DNA of 64,000 bases from assembly GCA_019639155.1 (NCBI GenBank), contig JAHBSJ010000011.1, positions 45,046 through 109,045 of the forward strand. Reading direction: 5' to 3'. Under the pieces are notes generated by a model, which did not search any database, was not told the DNA's origin, and worked only from the letters and a program-made list of their open reading frames with translations. Numbering within the stretch: the first letter of the stretch is position 1; every line of letters starts with the position of its first letter. This DNA comes from Acidobacteriota bacterium. Its GTDB lineage: Bacteria > Acidobacteriota > Blastocatellia > Pyrinomonadales > Pyrinomonadaceae. The position numbers and the translations under genes were made by a program. Shown here one piece after another: positions 25,521-35,478 of the stretch.

Positions 25521-25635
25521 TCTCGGTTTGATTTCGGCGCGGCCGACTTGAAACCATTTTACCGCGAATGACGTTATATCTCATTCGCCGGCAGCGGTTT
25601 AGGCGGCGAGCTTTTATCAAAATAGCCTATCGGAT

Positions 25636-27363
25636 ATGCCTGATTACGACGAAAGACAAGATCTAATTGACCGGGTGATCACACTCGGCAGAAGGAAAAA
25701 GGGGCTCAGTCTTGATGAACTTCATCGCGAACTCCCGGCCAACATGCTTTCCGCGGACGAACTCGAGGACGTTCTCGAGCGTCTGGAAAGCGAGAATATC
25801 AGTGTCGTCGAAACCGACGCCCAACTTTTAGAAAGAGCCGCAGAACTGACCATCGGAGGTGACGAAGAGGAAGAGGCCGAGGAAGAGGATCTCGATCTCG
25901 ACCTTTCGGCCGGCGTCCTCGACAAATCGAACGATCCCGTTCGGCTTTACCTACGTGAGATGGGCGTTGTGCCTCTGTTAAATCGCGAAGGCGAGGTATC
26001 GATCGCAAAACGGATCGAACGCGGTCAGGTAAAAACTCACAAAGCGATCGGCCGCTCGCCTATTGCGATCGAAAGGCTGCTCGAATTTCCTGATGACCTT
26101 GCTCAAGGAAGAATGAGCATTCGCGAGACGGTCGTTTTCGCCGAACAGGCGGAGATCTCTCTCGAAGAAGACAAAGCAGAGGAATACCTTCGCTGGACCA
26201 TCGAGGGAATTGAGAATATCCGCCAGGATTTCGCGGCGTTGAACAAGGCTTGGAACGCATTGATCGCCGAGCAAACCAAGCTTGGAGGGAAAAAGGGCGG
26301 CAAACGCTTGCTTACGCTTCGCCGCAAGGTCGGTCGCCTTCGCGTCAACATTCAGAACGAGATCAAGGGCCTGAACCTGACCGATAATTCGCGTCAAAAA
26401 CTCATACTCGCGATCAAGAAGGTCAATGACGAGATCGTAACTGCTGAAAAGGCGATAGCAAGAGCAAAGACCAAACTGGATAAGAAGCCTGCAGCGAACG
26501 TAAAAAAGGAGCTGAACGCTAAGGTTCGCGAGGGCAAGGCCGTACTGGCCGGCATAGAAGAAAAGTACCGGCTGCCGACATACGATATAAAACGGTCATA
26601 TCAGACCATTGTTACCAGTGTTTCTGAGACGAACATCGCCAAACGCGAGCTTGTCGAGGCCAACTTGCGTCTCGTCGTTTCGATCGCTAAAAAATACACG
26701 AACCGCGGCCTGCAGTTCCTCGACCTCATCCAAGAAGGCAACATCGGGCTGATGAAAGCCGTCGATAAATTCGAATGGCGGCGCGGCTACAAATTCTCGA
26801 CCTATGCTACGTGGTGGATCCGACAGGCGATCACACGTGCCATTGCGGACCAGGCGCGTACGATACGCATTCCGGTCCACATGATCGAGACCATCAACAA
26901 GCTCATCCGCACATCGCGACTTCTCGTACAGGAGCTCGGCCGCGAGCCGTCCAGCGAAGAGATCGCGAAGCGCATGGAGATACCGGTCTCGAAGGTGCGC
27001 AAAGTGCTCAAGATCGCCCAGGAGCCCATTTCGCTCGAAACGCCCATCGGTGAAGAGGAAGATTCGCATCTCGGTGATTTTATTGAGGACCGCTCCATCT
27101 TGAATCCGGCCGAATCCGTCACGTTCACCAATCTTCGGGAGATAACGGACGAGGTGCTCGCTACGCTGACGCCCCGCGAAGAGAAGGTCATCAAGATGCG
27201 CTTCGGGCTCGGGAACACCGGCTCCGAACACACGCTCGAAGAGGTCGGCCAGCATTTCGCAGTCACCCGCGAACGCATTCGCCAGATCGAGGCAAAAGCT
27301 CTTCGCAAACTGCGTCACCCTTCGCGTTCGCGTCGGCTAAAGGCGTTTCTCGAAGGCAAATGA
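25636..27363 (+). CDS. rpoD: Primary RNA polymerase sigma factor (sigma70)
   Basis: 575 residues, the housekeeping sigma factor. N-terminal region 1.1 ([21 protein letters not shown]...) and an acidic stretch ([14 protein letters not shown]), region 1.2 [21 protein letters not shown], non-conserved region with Lys-rich helix, regions 2.1-2.4 ([20 protein letters not shown]), region 3 [11 protein letters not shown], region 4.2 [20 protein letters not shown]. It follows dnaG by 121 bp. Length and all core regions are complete. Confidence 0.97.
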   Translation: MPDYDERQDLIDRVITLGRRKKGLSLDELHRELPANMLSADELEDVLERLESENISVVETDAQLLERAAELTIGGDEEEEAEEEDLDLDLSAGVLDKSNDPVRLYLREMGVVPLLNREGEVSIAKRIERGQVKTHKAIGRSPIAIERLLEFPDDLAQGRMSIRETVVFAEQAEISLEEDKAEEYLRWTIEGIENIRQDFAALNKAWNALIAEQTKLGGKKGGKRLLTLRRKVGRLRVNIQNEIKGLNLTDNSRQKLILAIKKVNDEIVTAEKAIARAKTKLDKKPAANVKKELNAKVREGKAVLAGIEEKYRLPTYDIKRSYQTIVTSVSETNIAKRELVEANLRLVVSIAKKYTNRGLQFLDLIQEGNIGLMKAVDKFEWRRGYKFSTYATWWIRQAITRAIADQARTIRIPVHMIETINKLIRTSRLLVQELGREPSSEEIAKRMEIPVSKVRKVLKIAQEPISLETPIGEEEDSHLGDFIEDRSILNPAESVTFTNLREITDEVLATLTPREEKVIKMRFGLGNTGSEHTLEEVGQHFAVTRERIRQIEAKALRKLRHPSRSRRLKAFLEGK

Positions 27364-27383
27364 TCCTCGGATTTTGCTGAAAT

Positions 27384-28565
27384 ATGGACCGTAATTCAGG
27401 CGGCAGTTCGCTTCTTTTCACCGCGGCTGCCGCCTGTTTGCTTCTCACTTCCCTCGACACTGTCACCAAATACGGCGGGCTTGCCGGAACGGTCATTTAC
27501 CTGGCTGCAGGCGGAGCTGCAATATCCATTGCATACCGTTTCGGCTTGCCTTGGTTTTTCTCGAAGCTGACTGACCGCCGCAGCATCGCATACTTTCTTA
27601 TAGTTGTCGTTATTATTTCGATCGCGGCCGCGTACGGCTACCAACTTGCCAACTCGGGCCGCCTCGGGCCCGGCAGCGACATTGACGATGCGATGATCAT
27701 CGGTGCGAACGAGATACTCGCAGGCCGATCTCCCTACTATCAGCGGACATACCTCGGCGGCATGCTCTCGCCGTTTCCGGGCACGATGTTTCTTGCTATC
27801 CCTTGGGTGGTCGCGGGCATCATCGAATTTCAAAATGTCTTCTGGCTGGCCGCGTTATTCCTGGCAGCCGGCTTGGCTCTCAGAAGCTACGTGCCGGCAT
27901 TGGGCATTGTTCTAACACTGCTCGTCTTTAGCCCGACCGTCTATCAGGTCATATTTACCGGCTCGGATCATCTCGCAAACACGATTTATGTATTGGTCGC
28001 GATGTGGATGGTTGTCGTCTCCGTTAGAGACGGCTCTATGCGGCGGGCGACAGCGTGGGCAGCGTTTCTGGGCATCGCGATGGCATCGCGGTCCAATTTC
28101 CTTTTCCTCTATCCGCTGATCTTTTCAGCGATCGCTCAGATCGGCGGCGTAAAGCGAGCCTTAATATTGTGCGGCATCTCGGCACTGGTCTTTGTGGCTC
28201 TCGTCGTTCCTTTCTGGCTTTATGACCCTGCCGCTTTTACGCCGTTCATCATTCAGGCTGAAAAGGTAAGGATGACAGAGAGTGTCCTTCCTTTCGCAGG
28301 CGTAATAATTCCGCTCGTAGTGGCGGCAACATCACTAGCTCTCGCCTTTAGAAAGTTCAGCACTGACCTTTTTGAACTCTTCGCTTATTCCGCGATCGTC
28401 CAGGCGGGCGCTTTGATAATTCCGTCGATCCTTTATGCAGTGAGCATAGGCGAGCCGTCGTTCTTTTTGGGAACTGCAGGTTACGGCATGTTCACGCTTG
28501 TTTTCGGTGTCGTTGCGATGTGGATCGACATTTGGCGGGACAGAACGGTGAGCGTCAATGAATGA
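27384..28565 (+). CDS. Polytopic membrane protein, GT-C glycosyltransferase-like
   Basis: 393 residues with about ten hydrophobic helices. The first extracytoplasmic loop has GPGSDIDDAMIIGANEILAG followed by RSPYYQ, resembling the acidic loop motif and SPY pattern of GT-C/GT87-like mannosyl- or arabinosyltransferases (DUF2029-type). No substrate can be assigned. It starts 20 bp after rpoD and may be cotranscribed. Its stop overlaps the converging cca gene by 11 bp. Confidence 0.65.
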   Translation: MDRNSGGSSLLFTAAAACLLLTSLDTVTKYGGLAGTVIYLAAGGAAISIAYRFGLPWFFSKLTDRRSIAYFLIVVVIISIAAAYGYQLANSGRLGPGSDIDDAMIIGANEILAGRSPYYQRTYLGGMLSPFPGTMFLAIPWVVAGIIEFQNVFWLAALFLAAGLALRSYVPALGIVLTLLVFSPTVYQVIFTGSDHLANTIYVLVAMWMVVVSVRDGSMRRATAWAAFLGIAMASRSNFLFLYPLIFSAIAQIGGVKRALILCGISALVFVALVVPFWLYDPAAFTPFIIQAEKVRMTESVLPFAGVIIPLVVAATSLALAFRKFSTDLFELFAYSAIVQAGALIIPSILYAVSIGEPSFFLGTAGYGMFTLVFGVVAMWIDIWRDRTVSVNE

Positions 28566-29949
28566 GAGTTTTCGCCTCTGCGACCGCACCGTCCAGATCA
28601 GTGATCTTTCCATCTAGCTGCATTTCATAGATAGCGTCGAGTATCCGCCTGAAATCGCGGCCGGGCGACAACCCAAGTTCTATCAAATGCCGCCCCATCA
28701 GTATCGGCTCGGGAGCTTTCTTTTCGACCTCAAGAGAACGTGCCCGGTTGATGAACCATTCCTGCGCCTCTGAACCGAAGATCATTTTGCTCCGGTCGCC
28801 GTCCGGATATCGGCCGAGACTGTCGGCCTTTGCCACCCGATAGAGAAGGTCCGGCTCGACCATTCTCGCGAGACGGCGAAAAGCTCCTTCGCCGACAGGA
28901 TTGCCGCGGTTTTCGGCGTTGTAGTATTCACCCGGTTTCAGATGATACCGCACAAGCTGAATAACCTGTTCGCGAACGTCAAAACCGCCCAGCGTAAAGA
29001 CGCCAAGTTTGTCCAAAAACGAGATCGTCGGCTCGACGCCCGCTTCGTCGTGGCCGCGTGAACGAATGCGTCCGTCAACGAACTCCGTTGTCGGCGGTTT
29101 GCCGAGGTCATGGCAAACGGCACCAAGCATCACCGCAACCTGCCGCGAATGATCGAGGTCACCGATCAATTGCCTGGCCTCGTCAACGACCATCAGCGTG
29201 TGCACATCAACGTCGCCTTCCGGATGCCAGTCGGGCTCTTGCGGCACTCCGACGAGCGCCTGCAGTTCGGGAAATAGCTGCCGGATCACGCCCCATTCAT
29301 AAAGCAATTCCAGGCCGATCGAAGGCTCTTCGGCAATAAGCAGCAGCTTTTCAAGCTCGCCCCAAATTCTCTCTCGCGGCAGATCGGTAACATCGATAGA
29401 TCTGCAGAGTTCGGCCGTTACAGGCTCGACATCAAAGCGAAACCTCGCAGCGAACTGAGCCGCACGCAGCACGCGCAAACTGTCCTCGGCGAACGTATCA
29501 CGCGAGACCATCCGCAAAACACCGCTTCGGATATCGCCCTGCCCGTCAAAAGGATCAACTATTTCTGAGGTAAGCGGGTCTTTGAGTATCGCGTTTATCG
29601 TAAAATCTCGCCGCGAACAGGCCTCTTCGAACGACATATCCGGATCGCCTTCGACCGTGAAGCCGCGATGCCCGCGTGCGGTCTTCCGTTCCCGCCGCGG
29701 CAGCGATACGTCCAGATCGGTGCCGACCTTGTAAACCGCGAACACCTCGCCGACCGCGTTCACTTCGCCAAATTCCGCAACTATCGTTCGCAGCAGTTCC
29801 GGCTCAACGCCGTAAACCTCCAGATCCCAGTCCTTCGCCTGCAAGCCCATCAGTTCATCGCGAACGCATCCGCCGACAAGCATCGCCCGGCCGCCCGCAT
29901 CGCGAACCGCCATTGAGAGTGCGCTAACTTTTTCGGGAATGACGCTCAT
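28555..29949 (-). CDS. cca: tRNA nucleotidyltransferase (CCA-adding) with HD domain
   Basis: 464 residues. Adds or repairs the 3' CCA of tRNA. Nucleotidyltransferase head with GGCVRDELMG and DWDLEVYG (catalytic Asp pair), then RRDFTINAI and RAAQFAARF, the class II signature blocks. A C-terminal HD phosphohydrolase domain follows: DVHTLMVVDEA and GAVCHDLGKP. It converges on the preceding membrane protein gene with overlapping 3' ends. It could be an A- or CC-adding enzyme specifically; sequence alone does not settle this. Confidence 0.95.
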   Translation of the reverse strand: MSVIPEKVSALSMAVRDAGGRAMLVGGCVRDELMGLQAKDWDLEVYGVEPELLRTIVAEFGEVNAVGEVFAVYKVGTDLDVSLPRRERKTARGHRGFTVEGDPDMSFEEACSRRDFTINAILKDPLTSEIVDPFDGQGDIRSGVLRMVSRDTFAEDSLRVLRAAQFAARFRFDVEPVTAELCRSIDVTDLPRERIWGELEKLLLIAEEPSIGLELLYEWGVIRQLFPELQALVGVPQEPDWHPEGDVDVHTLMVVDEARQLIGDLDHSRQVAVMLGAVCHDLGKPPTTEFVDGRIRSRGHDEAGVEPTISFLDKLGVFTLGGFDVREQVIQLVRYHLKPGEYYNAENRGNPVGEGAFRRLARMVEPDLLYRVAKADSLGRYPDGDRSKMIFGSEAQEWFINRARSLEVEKKAPEPILMGRHLIELGLSPGRDFRRILDAIYEMQLDGKITDLDGAVAEAKTLIH

Positions 29950-30074
29950 AACCGTGAAGTCTCAATTCTGAAGTGTTTGGCGCGAAGAATCAATTTGGCT
30001 TTGTTCCGGGCAAATTTAACATCACAAATCGCAAGAACGGTGTTATCCTTAGAAAAATCTTCGGAGGCATACAG

Positions 30075-30995
30075 ATGTTTGGTCACAGGGCATTGTTTCT
30101 GACGTTTTTCATTTTAGCTTGTGCCGCTGCAGCGCAAGCGCAGATATTTCCGACGCCCACGCCGACGCCGCGGCCGGGCACGCGTCAGGCGAACCTGCCG
30201 CCCACCGTGGCCGACAACGAGCACTACGACCGCCTTCGAAAGATCGAGATGATTGGCCAGCCCAACAATGCGAAAGACCATCCGCTGCTCGATCCCAACA
30301 AAGGTATTTATCGAAAACCGAACAAGGCAGAGACCGCGATACTTGCCGTTTCTGAAACACATCTGGATAAATATGCCGTCTTTCTTCGCGGACAAAATAC
30401 CGGCATCGTAAAACTGAACGGCGAATCGTCCTGCGTTTCGGACTCGGACGTTATCGTCGCGAGCGAGCAATGCATCAACTTCAAAATGCCCGGTTCCGGA
30501 ACTGCGTTCTCTTTCCGCACCGCTACCTATCGCCTGCCTCGTCTGGCAGACATCATCGTCGTTGACGGAAACTTCATGACGGGCGGCGTCTTTCAGCAGG
30601 TGATCATGACGAAACTTGGCGATGTCGATCTGGATAACATATCACTCGCATCGCCCGCTGCGAAACATCTGATCGATCTGAAGCACGTTAGGGACAGCGA
30701 TGATTTCATGCGTTTTAACGAAGAGCTGATCAAGAGCTACGACGCGAACGGCTTTCGTTACGCGAAAGGCTGGCCCGTCAAGAAAGATTCGGTTTATCTG
30801 CTGCGTTCGATAGCATATCGCGGTCAATTCCTGCGGACGATCGAGGGCGTACAGTATGACGAACTCGAATTCGACAAACGCCGTGATTTGATCGTCGCAT
30901 TCCGAGTGGTCGATATCGACGATGCCGGACACGTTACCATCGTTTGGAAGCGTCTAAAGGACGTCGAAGCACCAAAACTGAAGATCGCGAAATAG
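30075..30995 (+). CDS. Secreted protein of unknown function
   Basis: 306 residues from the ATG at 30075, which has GGAGG at 30063-30067; the frame opens earlier (29973) without a ribosome site. Signal peptide FLTFFILACAAAAQAQ, then a short PTPTPTP spacer, then a globular domain with no motif I can name (GESSCVSDSDVIVASEQCINF contains two Cys that may pair). No membrane segment follows the signal. It stands alone between cca and the YfcC-like transporter, facing away from cca. Confidence 0.75.
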   Translation: MFGHRALFLTFFILACAAAAQAQIFPTPTPTPRPGTRQANLPPTVADNEHYDRLRKIEMIGQPNNAKDHPLLDPNKGIYRKPNKAETAILAVSETHLDKYAVFLRGQNTGIVKLNGESSCVSDSDVIVASEQCINFKMPGSGTAFSFRTATYRLPRLADIIVVDGNFMTGGVFQQVIMTKLGDVDLDNISLASPAAKHLIDLKHVRDSDDFMRFNEELIKSYDANGFRYAKGWPVKKDSVYLLRSIAYRGQFLRTIEGVQYDELEFDKRRDLIVAFRVVDIDDAGHVTIVWKRLKDVEAPKLKIAK

Positions 30996-31012
30996 CGTCA
31001 CACATCGCGGTC

Positions 31013-31041
31013 TTGACACCGGACCTTACCGAGCTTACCAT
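31013..31041 (+). promoter_or_regulatory. Sigma70-type promoter of the YfcC-like gene
   Basis: TTGACA (31013-31018), 17-bp spacer, TACCAT (31036-31041). Located 29 bp before the ATG. Confidence 0.5.
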
Positions 31042-31069
31042 CACGTAAAATCCTGGGCATCTCAATATT

Positions 31070-32554
31070 ATGGCTGAAACCACCGAAGAAACTACCGTTG
31101 TATCCAGATTCAAATCGCCCGATACGGCCCTCATAGTCTTTGCCATCATTGTTTTTGCGGCTGTAATGACATGGATCATTCCGGCCGGCGCGTATGAGCG
31201 TTCCGAGATGGACGTGCAGGGCGTCGGTAAACGCGAGGTCGTAATTCCCGGCACCTATCAGGTTGTCGAACTCGAAACCAAGGGTTTCATTCCCTCGCTG
31301 ATACATTCAGCCGGAATGATCCTGAAAGCCCCGATCCTCGGCTTTACGGACAAGGATGTGGTCCAGGTCATCGCTTTTGTGTTCTTGGTCGGAGGTGCGT
31401 TTTCCATACTTCAGCAAACGGGTGCGGTCGATGCGGGGCTTCGGCGGCTGGTGCAGGCATCGCGGCGGTCGAAATCGTTGAGTTTTCTGATGGTGCCGCT
31501 TTTCATGGCGATCTTTTCGCTCGGCGGTGCCGTTTTCGGTATGTCAGAAGAGATAGTCCCGTTCGTCCTCATCTTCGTTCCTCTTGCTCTCGCTCTCGGT
31601 TACGATTCGATAACCGGAGCGGCAATTCCGATCATCGGGTCGATGGCGGGCTTCGCGGCGGCGTTCTTCAACCCGTTCACGGTCGGCGTCGCTCAGGGCA
31701 TCGCCGGAGTGCCGCTGTTTTCAGGAGCCGGATTTCGAATCGTGCTTTGGGCTGTCATTACGGCCATCGCGATCGCGTTCGTCATGTGGTACGGCCACCG
31801 CGTCCTTAAAGCTCCGAAACGCAGCCGCATGTTCGAAGCTGACCAGCGAAGGCGCAGCGAAGGCCTTCATCTCGACAACGACGACACGACCTTCACGGGC
31901 CGACAAAAGGCCGTTCTTGTGATATTTTTCATCGGGCTTGGACTGCTGGTTTGGGGCGTACTGCCTGCAGAACAAGGTGGACAAGGCTGGTACATCGTCG
32001 AGATCTCGGCACTGTTCATCGGTGTCGGGCTGCTGATGGGAATTGTCGGCGGCCTCGGGGCGAATGGCACTGCGACCGCGTTTTCCGAAGGCGTCCGCCA
32101 ACTTGCCGTGACCGGCGTCATCATCGGCCTTGCCCGCGGTATTTTAGTTGTCCTGCAGGACGGGCAGGTGATCGATACCGTCCTTTACGCGATGGCGTCC
32201 GTGCTCGAAGGCACGACATCCGCAACGGCCGCGATGGTGATGTTCACCGGACAGACCTTCATCAATTTCTTTGTTCCGTCCGGCAGCGGCCAGGCGGCAT
32301 TGACGATGCCGCTGATGGGACCGCTATCTGACCTGGTCGGCGTTACGCGGCAGACGGCCGTCCTGGCGTTTCAAATGGGCGACGGATTTACGAATATGAT
32401 CATACCGACGAGCCCCGTCCTGATGGGCAGCCTCGCCCTGGCGAACATACCATGGACAAAATGGGCTCGCTGGGTTTTTCCGCTACAGATACTTTTTTAT
32501 CTCGTCGGGTTGGTCGTTCTTTTCGTGGCGGTATCGATAGGATTCGGTAATTAG
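31070..32554 (+). CDS. yfcC: YfcC-family (C4-dicarboxylate/basic amino acid antiporter-like) transporter
   Basis: 494 residues, about twelve hydrophobic helices. Family phrases: ALIVFAIIVFAAVMTWIIPAGAYER at the N terminus, GGAVFGMSEEIVPFVLIFVPLA, AFFNPFTVGVAQGIAGVPL, and a C-terminal INFFVPSGSGQAALTMP ... FQMGDGFTNMIIPTSPVLMG. These match the YfcC/ArcD-like branch of the DcuC superfamily (PF03606). Substrate unknown; arginine/ornithine or short carboxylates are usual guesses. Its stop overlaps the converging ftcD stop by four bases. Confidence 0.88.
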   Translation: MAETTEETTVVSRFKSPDTALIVFAIIVFAAVMTWIIPAGAYERSEMDVQGVGKREVVIPGTYQVVELETKGFIPSLIHSAGMILKAPILGFTDKDVVQVIAFVFLVGGAFSILQQTGAVDAGLRRLVQASRRSKSLSFLMVPLFMAIFSLGGAVFGMSEEIVPFVLIFVPLALALGYDSITGAAIPIIGSMAGFAAAFFNPFTVGVAQGIAGVPLFSGAGFRIVLWAVITAIAIAFVMWYGHRVLKAPKRSRMFEADQRRRSEGLHLDNDDTTFTGRQKAVLVIFFIGLGLLVWGVLPAEQGGQGWYIVEISALFIGVGLLMGIVGGLGANGTATAFSEGVRQLAVTGVIIGLARGILVVLQDGQVIDTVLYAMASVLEGTTSATAAMVMFTGQTFINFFVPSGSGQAALTMPLMGPLSDLVGVTRQTAVLAFQMGDGFTNMIIPTSPVLMGSLALANIPWTKWARWVFPLQILFYLVGLVVLFVAVSIGFGN

Positions 32555-34245
32555 ATCTTGCCGTTGACGATCGCGAGAATTTCGGCCTCGCGTTCGATCG
32601 ACTTCCGCTCGATCTCGGCGCCGCGTGTAAGCAGATCATCGGCAAACTCGCGGTCTTTCAGTCCCGCGGCGTTTATCTTTACATTCAGATAGGCTCCCAT
32701 CACCGCAGACCTCGCACACAATGCTCCGACGCCCGCGTCCGAGGCAGAGTTCGGATTTCCCTGCTCCGCCATCGCTTTTATTACTTCAAAAGAATCGAAA
32801 GCTCGCTCCATCGTCCGAAACGGCACTTCGGTCGCGTACCTGGTCGCGTTCTGTATCGCGGCGGTTCGGGCTGCCTTTTCTTCATCGGTGCCTTTCGGCA
32901 AGCCGAAAGCGTCCATCACACGATTAAAGGAATTTGTGTCCTCGTCGACCAGAAAAAGCAGCTCGTCCTTTATCTCCTGACCCTTTACCGCCCAATCGGA
33001 AAACTCCTCCCAACGCTCGTCCCAGCCCGCCTTGTGTGACGAGAGATTCGCCACCATCGCCGCCAACGCCGCACCGAGCGAACCCAAATATGCCGATATA
33101 GAACCGCCGCCGGGAGCCGGCGATTCCGAAGCCGTCTCGTCCGCAAAACCGCGGCATGTCATATCGACGAGGCTCGCTTTTTTCTCGTCTGCGGCCAGCA
33201 CGTATTCGATGATCTTTTCGTTCGGATCCCACGGTTTCAGATCCGAAAGGCCGAGCGAGCGGATCGCGATCTTCACCTTGTCGGCTTCCGTGACGCCGAG
33301 GGAACGCCGCTGTTTTCTCAAGTAATGCTCGCCCGCGTCGATGATCGCTGACTTTGGCACAAGCCCGACGATCTCCATTCCCGTCACGCGGACGCCGCGA
33401 GCGGCGGCTTTGTCGCAAACCTCGTCAAACGCAACGTGCAGCGGCGTTTGCGACAAATTGGTGATGTTCATCGAGACCTGAGCGATGCCGTATTCCTCGA
33501 TAAACCAGCCGATCGCCTTTGTGCCTTTTAGAGTTCCGGGGATCATCACAGGCTCGCCATTCTCATCAAGGATCGGCTTTCCTGTTATAGGATTGCCTTC
33601 CCGTTTCGGCCTTCCCTTTTCACGGACGTCAAACGCGATGGCGTTCGCTCGCCGCGTCGATGTCGTATTCAAATTGAAATTCACCGCGATCAGAAAATCT
33701 CTAGCACCGACCGCCGTCGCACCGCTGCGGGCGACGCTTTCGGAGAATTCCGTCGGGCCAAAATCGGGCTTCCATTCAGCAGATGAGATGCGGTCTTTCA
33801 AAGCCTCGTATTCGCCCTCGCGGGAGTTCGCGAGATTTCGCCGCACATCGCTCGTCGCGGCATTTTCGTAAAGATAGATCGGAATGCCGAGCTCGTTTCC
33901 GATGCGTTCACCGAGCCGACGTGCGTATTCCGCCGTCTCTTCCATCGAAATACCCGACACGGGCACCAGCGGGCAGACGTCCGTCGCACCGAACCGCGGA
34001 TGATCGCCTTTGTGCTGACGCATATCAATAAGCTCCTGCGCTTTCTTAACGGCCTGAAACGCCGACTCAACCACAGCCTCCGGTTCCCCGACAAACGTCA
34101 CCACCGTCCGGTTCGTCGTCGCCCCCGGATCGACATCCAACAGCTTCACGCCATCGCAAGCCTCGATCATATCCGTGATCTGCTTTATCAAGGCCATGTC
34201 TCGCCCTTCGCTAAAATTCGGCACGCATTCGATGAGTTTTTGCAT
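32551..34245 (-). CDS. ftcD: Glutamate formimidoyltransferase-formimidoyltetrahydrofolate cyclodeaminase fusion
   Basis: 564 residues. Transfers the formimino group of formiminoglutamate (from histidine breakdown) to tetrahydrofolate, then deaminates it to methenyl-THF. N-terminal transferase (LIECVPNFSEGRD, KGDHPRFGATDVCPLVPV), middle domain (to about 330), then the cyclodeaminase region from about 355 with SPAPGGGSISAYLGSLGAALAAMVANL and QGNPNSASDAGVGAL. The fusion is the animal-type and common bacterial arrangement. No hutH/U/I genes are in the window. Confidence 0.95.
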   Translation of the reverse strand: MQKLIECVPNFSEGRDMALIKQITDMIEACDGVKLLDVDPGATTNRTVVTFVGEPEAVVESAFQAVKKAQELIDMRQHKGDHPRFGATDVCPLVPVSGISMEETAEYARRLGERIGNELGIPIYLYENAATSDVRRNLANSREGEYEALKDRISSAEWKPDFGPTEFSESVARSGATAVGARDFLIAVNFNLNTTSTRRANAIAFDVREKGRPKREGNPITGKPILDENGEPVMIPGTLKGTKAIGWFIEEYGIAQVSMNITNLSQTPLHVAFDEVCDKAAARGVRVTGMEIVGLVPKSAIIDAGEHYLRKQRRSLGVTEADKVKIAIRSLGLSDLKPWDPNEKIIEYVLAADEKKASLVDMTCRGFADETASESPAPGGGSISAYLGSLGAALAAMVANLSSHKAGWDERWEEFSDWAVKGQEIKDELLFLVDEDTNSFNRVMDAFGLPKGTDEEKAARTAAIQNATRYATEVPFRTMERAFDSFEVIKAMAEQGNPNSASDAGVGALCARSAVMGAYLNVKINAAGLKDREFADDLLTRGAEIERKSIEREAEILAIVNGKI

Positions 34246-34267
34246 ACAAAATAATTGTAACGCAGTA

Positions 34268-34276
34268 TGCTAGAAT
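34268..34276 (+). promoter_or_regulatory. Extended -10 promoter candidate for the DUF1330 gene
   Basis: TGCTAGAAT in the divergent space between ftcD and the DUF1330 gene; same form as at 5712. Predicted leader about 70 nt. Confidence 0.45.
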
Positions 34277-34351
34277 CGCGGATCATGCGTAGAGTTCCAT
34301 TCTGCTGTCTGGGTGAAATTCTATTGAAGGGACGATGAAAAGGAGTTGCAT

Positions 34352-34735
34352 ATGAGAGAATTCTGGAAATTAGCAATAGTCGCGGTGGCCGGTGTCATCA
34401 TTGGTGCGGTTGGAATGCAGGTGCAGCGAGCACAGAACACGCCGCCTGTGTATGTCGTTGCCGAGGTGGAGGTTACGGATCCGGAGGCTTACAAAGCCTA
34501 CATGCCCTCAGCATCACAGATCGTCGCAAAATACGGCGGGCAGTATATCGCACGCGGCGGCAAGACCGAGTCACTTGAAGGCGCCGAACCTACGGGTCGA
34601 GTCGTAATTGTTCAGTTCCCTAACATAGCTGCCCTACACAAATTCTGGAATTCACCTGAGTACCGCGAGGTCGCTCCGATCCGCCGCAAAGCATCCAGAT
34701 CACGCTTCTTTGTGGTCGAGGGCGTATCGCCTTAA
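34352..34735 (+). CDS. DUF1330 domain protein with N-terminal membrane anchor
   Basis: 127 residues. AGGAG 7 nt upstream fixes the start. One hydrophobic N-terminal segment (LAIVAVAGVIIGAVGM), then a ferredoxin-like alpha/beta barrel domain of the DUF1330 family: YVVAEVEVTDPEAYKAYMP, YIARGG and RVVIVQFPNIAALHKFWNSPEY. The family's role is unknown. An exported or anchored form is somewhat unusual. It stands at the left edge of the accessory island. Confidence 0.85.
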   Translation: MREFWKLAIVAVAGVIIGAVGMQVQRAQNTPPVYVVAEVEVTDPEAYKAYMPSASQIVAKYGGQYIARGGKTESLEGAEPTGRVVIVQFPNIAALHKFWNSPEYREVAPIRRKASRSRFFVVEGVSP

Positions 34736-34931
34736 GCGGATCGGCGAGTTAGTTGTGGGCAAGCGTTCGGTGACGGTCGATATCGGCCTTCGTCTGTCCC
34801 GCGACTTCGGAATGTCTGAAGACTCTTGGATCGGCCTTCAATTGGAATATGACGATTCCAACGCCAAGGATTCTTTATCTAAACTCCTGGCAGATATCCG
34901 GCCATGGAAACCCGACCTGCCGGCGACGTAA
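34734..34931 (+). pseudogene. Remnant of HigA-type antitoxin (C-terminal part)
   Basis: The frame encodes RIGELVVGKRSVTVDIGLRL followed by SRDFGMSEDSWIGLQLEYDD, matching the second half of HigA-like XRE antitoxins (family form: EIVNGKRxITxDTALRLxRxFGTSxEFWLNLQ). The first half of the helix-turn-helix and any start with a ribosome site are missing, and the frame runs back into the end of the DUF1330 gene. No HigB toxin is nearby. Reads as a decayed toxin-antitoxin locus. Confidence 0.7.
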
Positions 34932-34969
34932 AAATACTCTAGAACTTCGGCGGCTGCGACAGAGTGAAG

Positions 34970-35003
34970 ATTGATAATAAGCTCCCAAATTTGTATTATC
35001 AAT
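34970..35003. repeat. Dyad ATTGATAATA / TATTATCAAT
   Basis: Perfect 10-bp arms around a 14-nt loop, after the higA remnant and before the first cassette gene. Could be a terminator lacking a T run, or an edge of the inserted array. Confidence 0.6.
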
Positions 35004-35051
35004 GGCGTTGGAGTTAATCAATAGTTCGGTGGCTGATCTTTCCCCCTCGAA

Positions 35052-35456
35052 ATGAACATGATTGACCGCGTCGCAATGATGGAATCGCTTATCGTCGCGT
35101 GTCCGGGATTCGCGCCAACCTTTGACGCGTTCCTTGCTGAATGGGCCGACGAGCCTGAGTTACCTTACTACTTGCCTCTTGGGGATTTTTCACGATACCT
35201 GATCCAACTCCTTGCGAACGACGAGCGTGATGAACTCATCACGGCATTTAGGATGATCGAACAGCTTCACGTTGACGGTGACAAATATGTTCGCGAAGCC
35301 GCTACGATTGGAATCCTTGAAAACCTACAAAACACGAATCTGCACGGACAAACTAAACCCGATCAATTCCTAGAATTCCTTCGGCCGGTTTCGCTGAAGT
35401 TTTGGCGTAAAGTCATGGACTTCTGGGAAAACGGTACAATCATCACTGATGATTGA
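35052..35456 (+). CDS. Cassette A gene: small acidic protein (DUF7674-like)
   Basis: 134 residues (a second ATG is two codons in). Acidic helical protein with LPYYLPLGDFSRYLIQLLANDERDEL and a C-terminal FLRPVSLKFWRKVMDFW. I recall similar small proteins under the name DUF7674, but cannot verify. No signal or membrane segment. It is followed 22 bp later by an attC-like site, as expected for an integron cassette. Function unknown. Confidence 0.7.
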   Translation: MNMIDRVAMMESLIVACPGFAPTFDAFLAEWADEPELPYYLPLGDFSRYLIQLLANDERDELITAFRMIEQLHVDGDKYVREAATIGILENLQNTNLHGQTKPDQFLEFLRPVSLKFWRKVMDFWENGTIITDD

Positions 35457-35478
35457 TCGTCAAACGTAGCGCAGCGCC

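Noticed and set aside
31070..34245. YfcC-like gene and ftcD as a histidine-use operon
   Set aside because: The two genes converge with overlapping stops, so they are not cotranscribed, and no hut genes are nearby.
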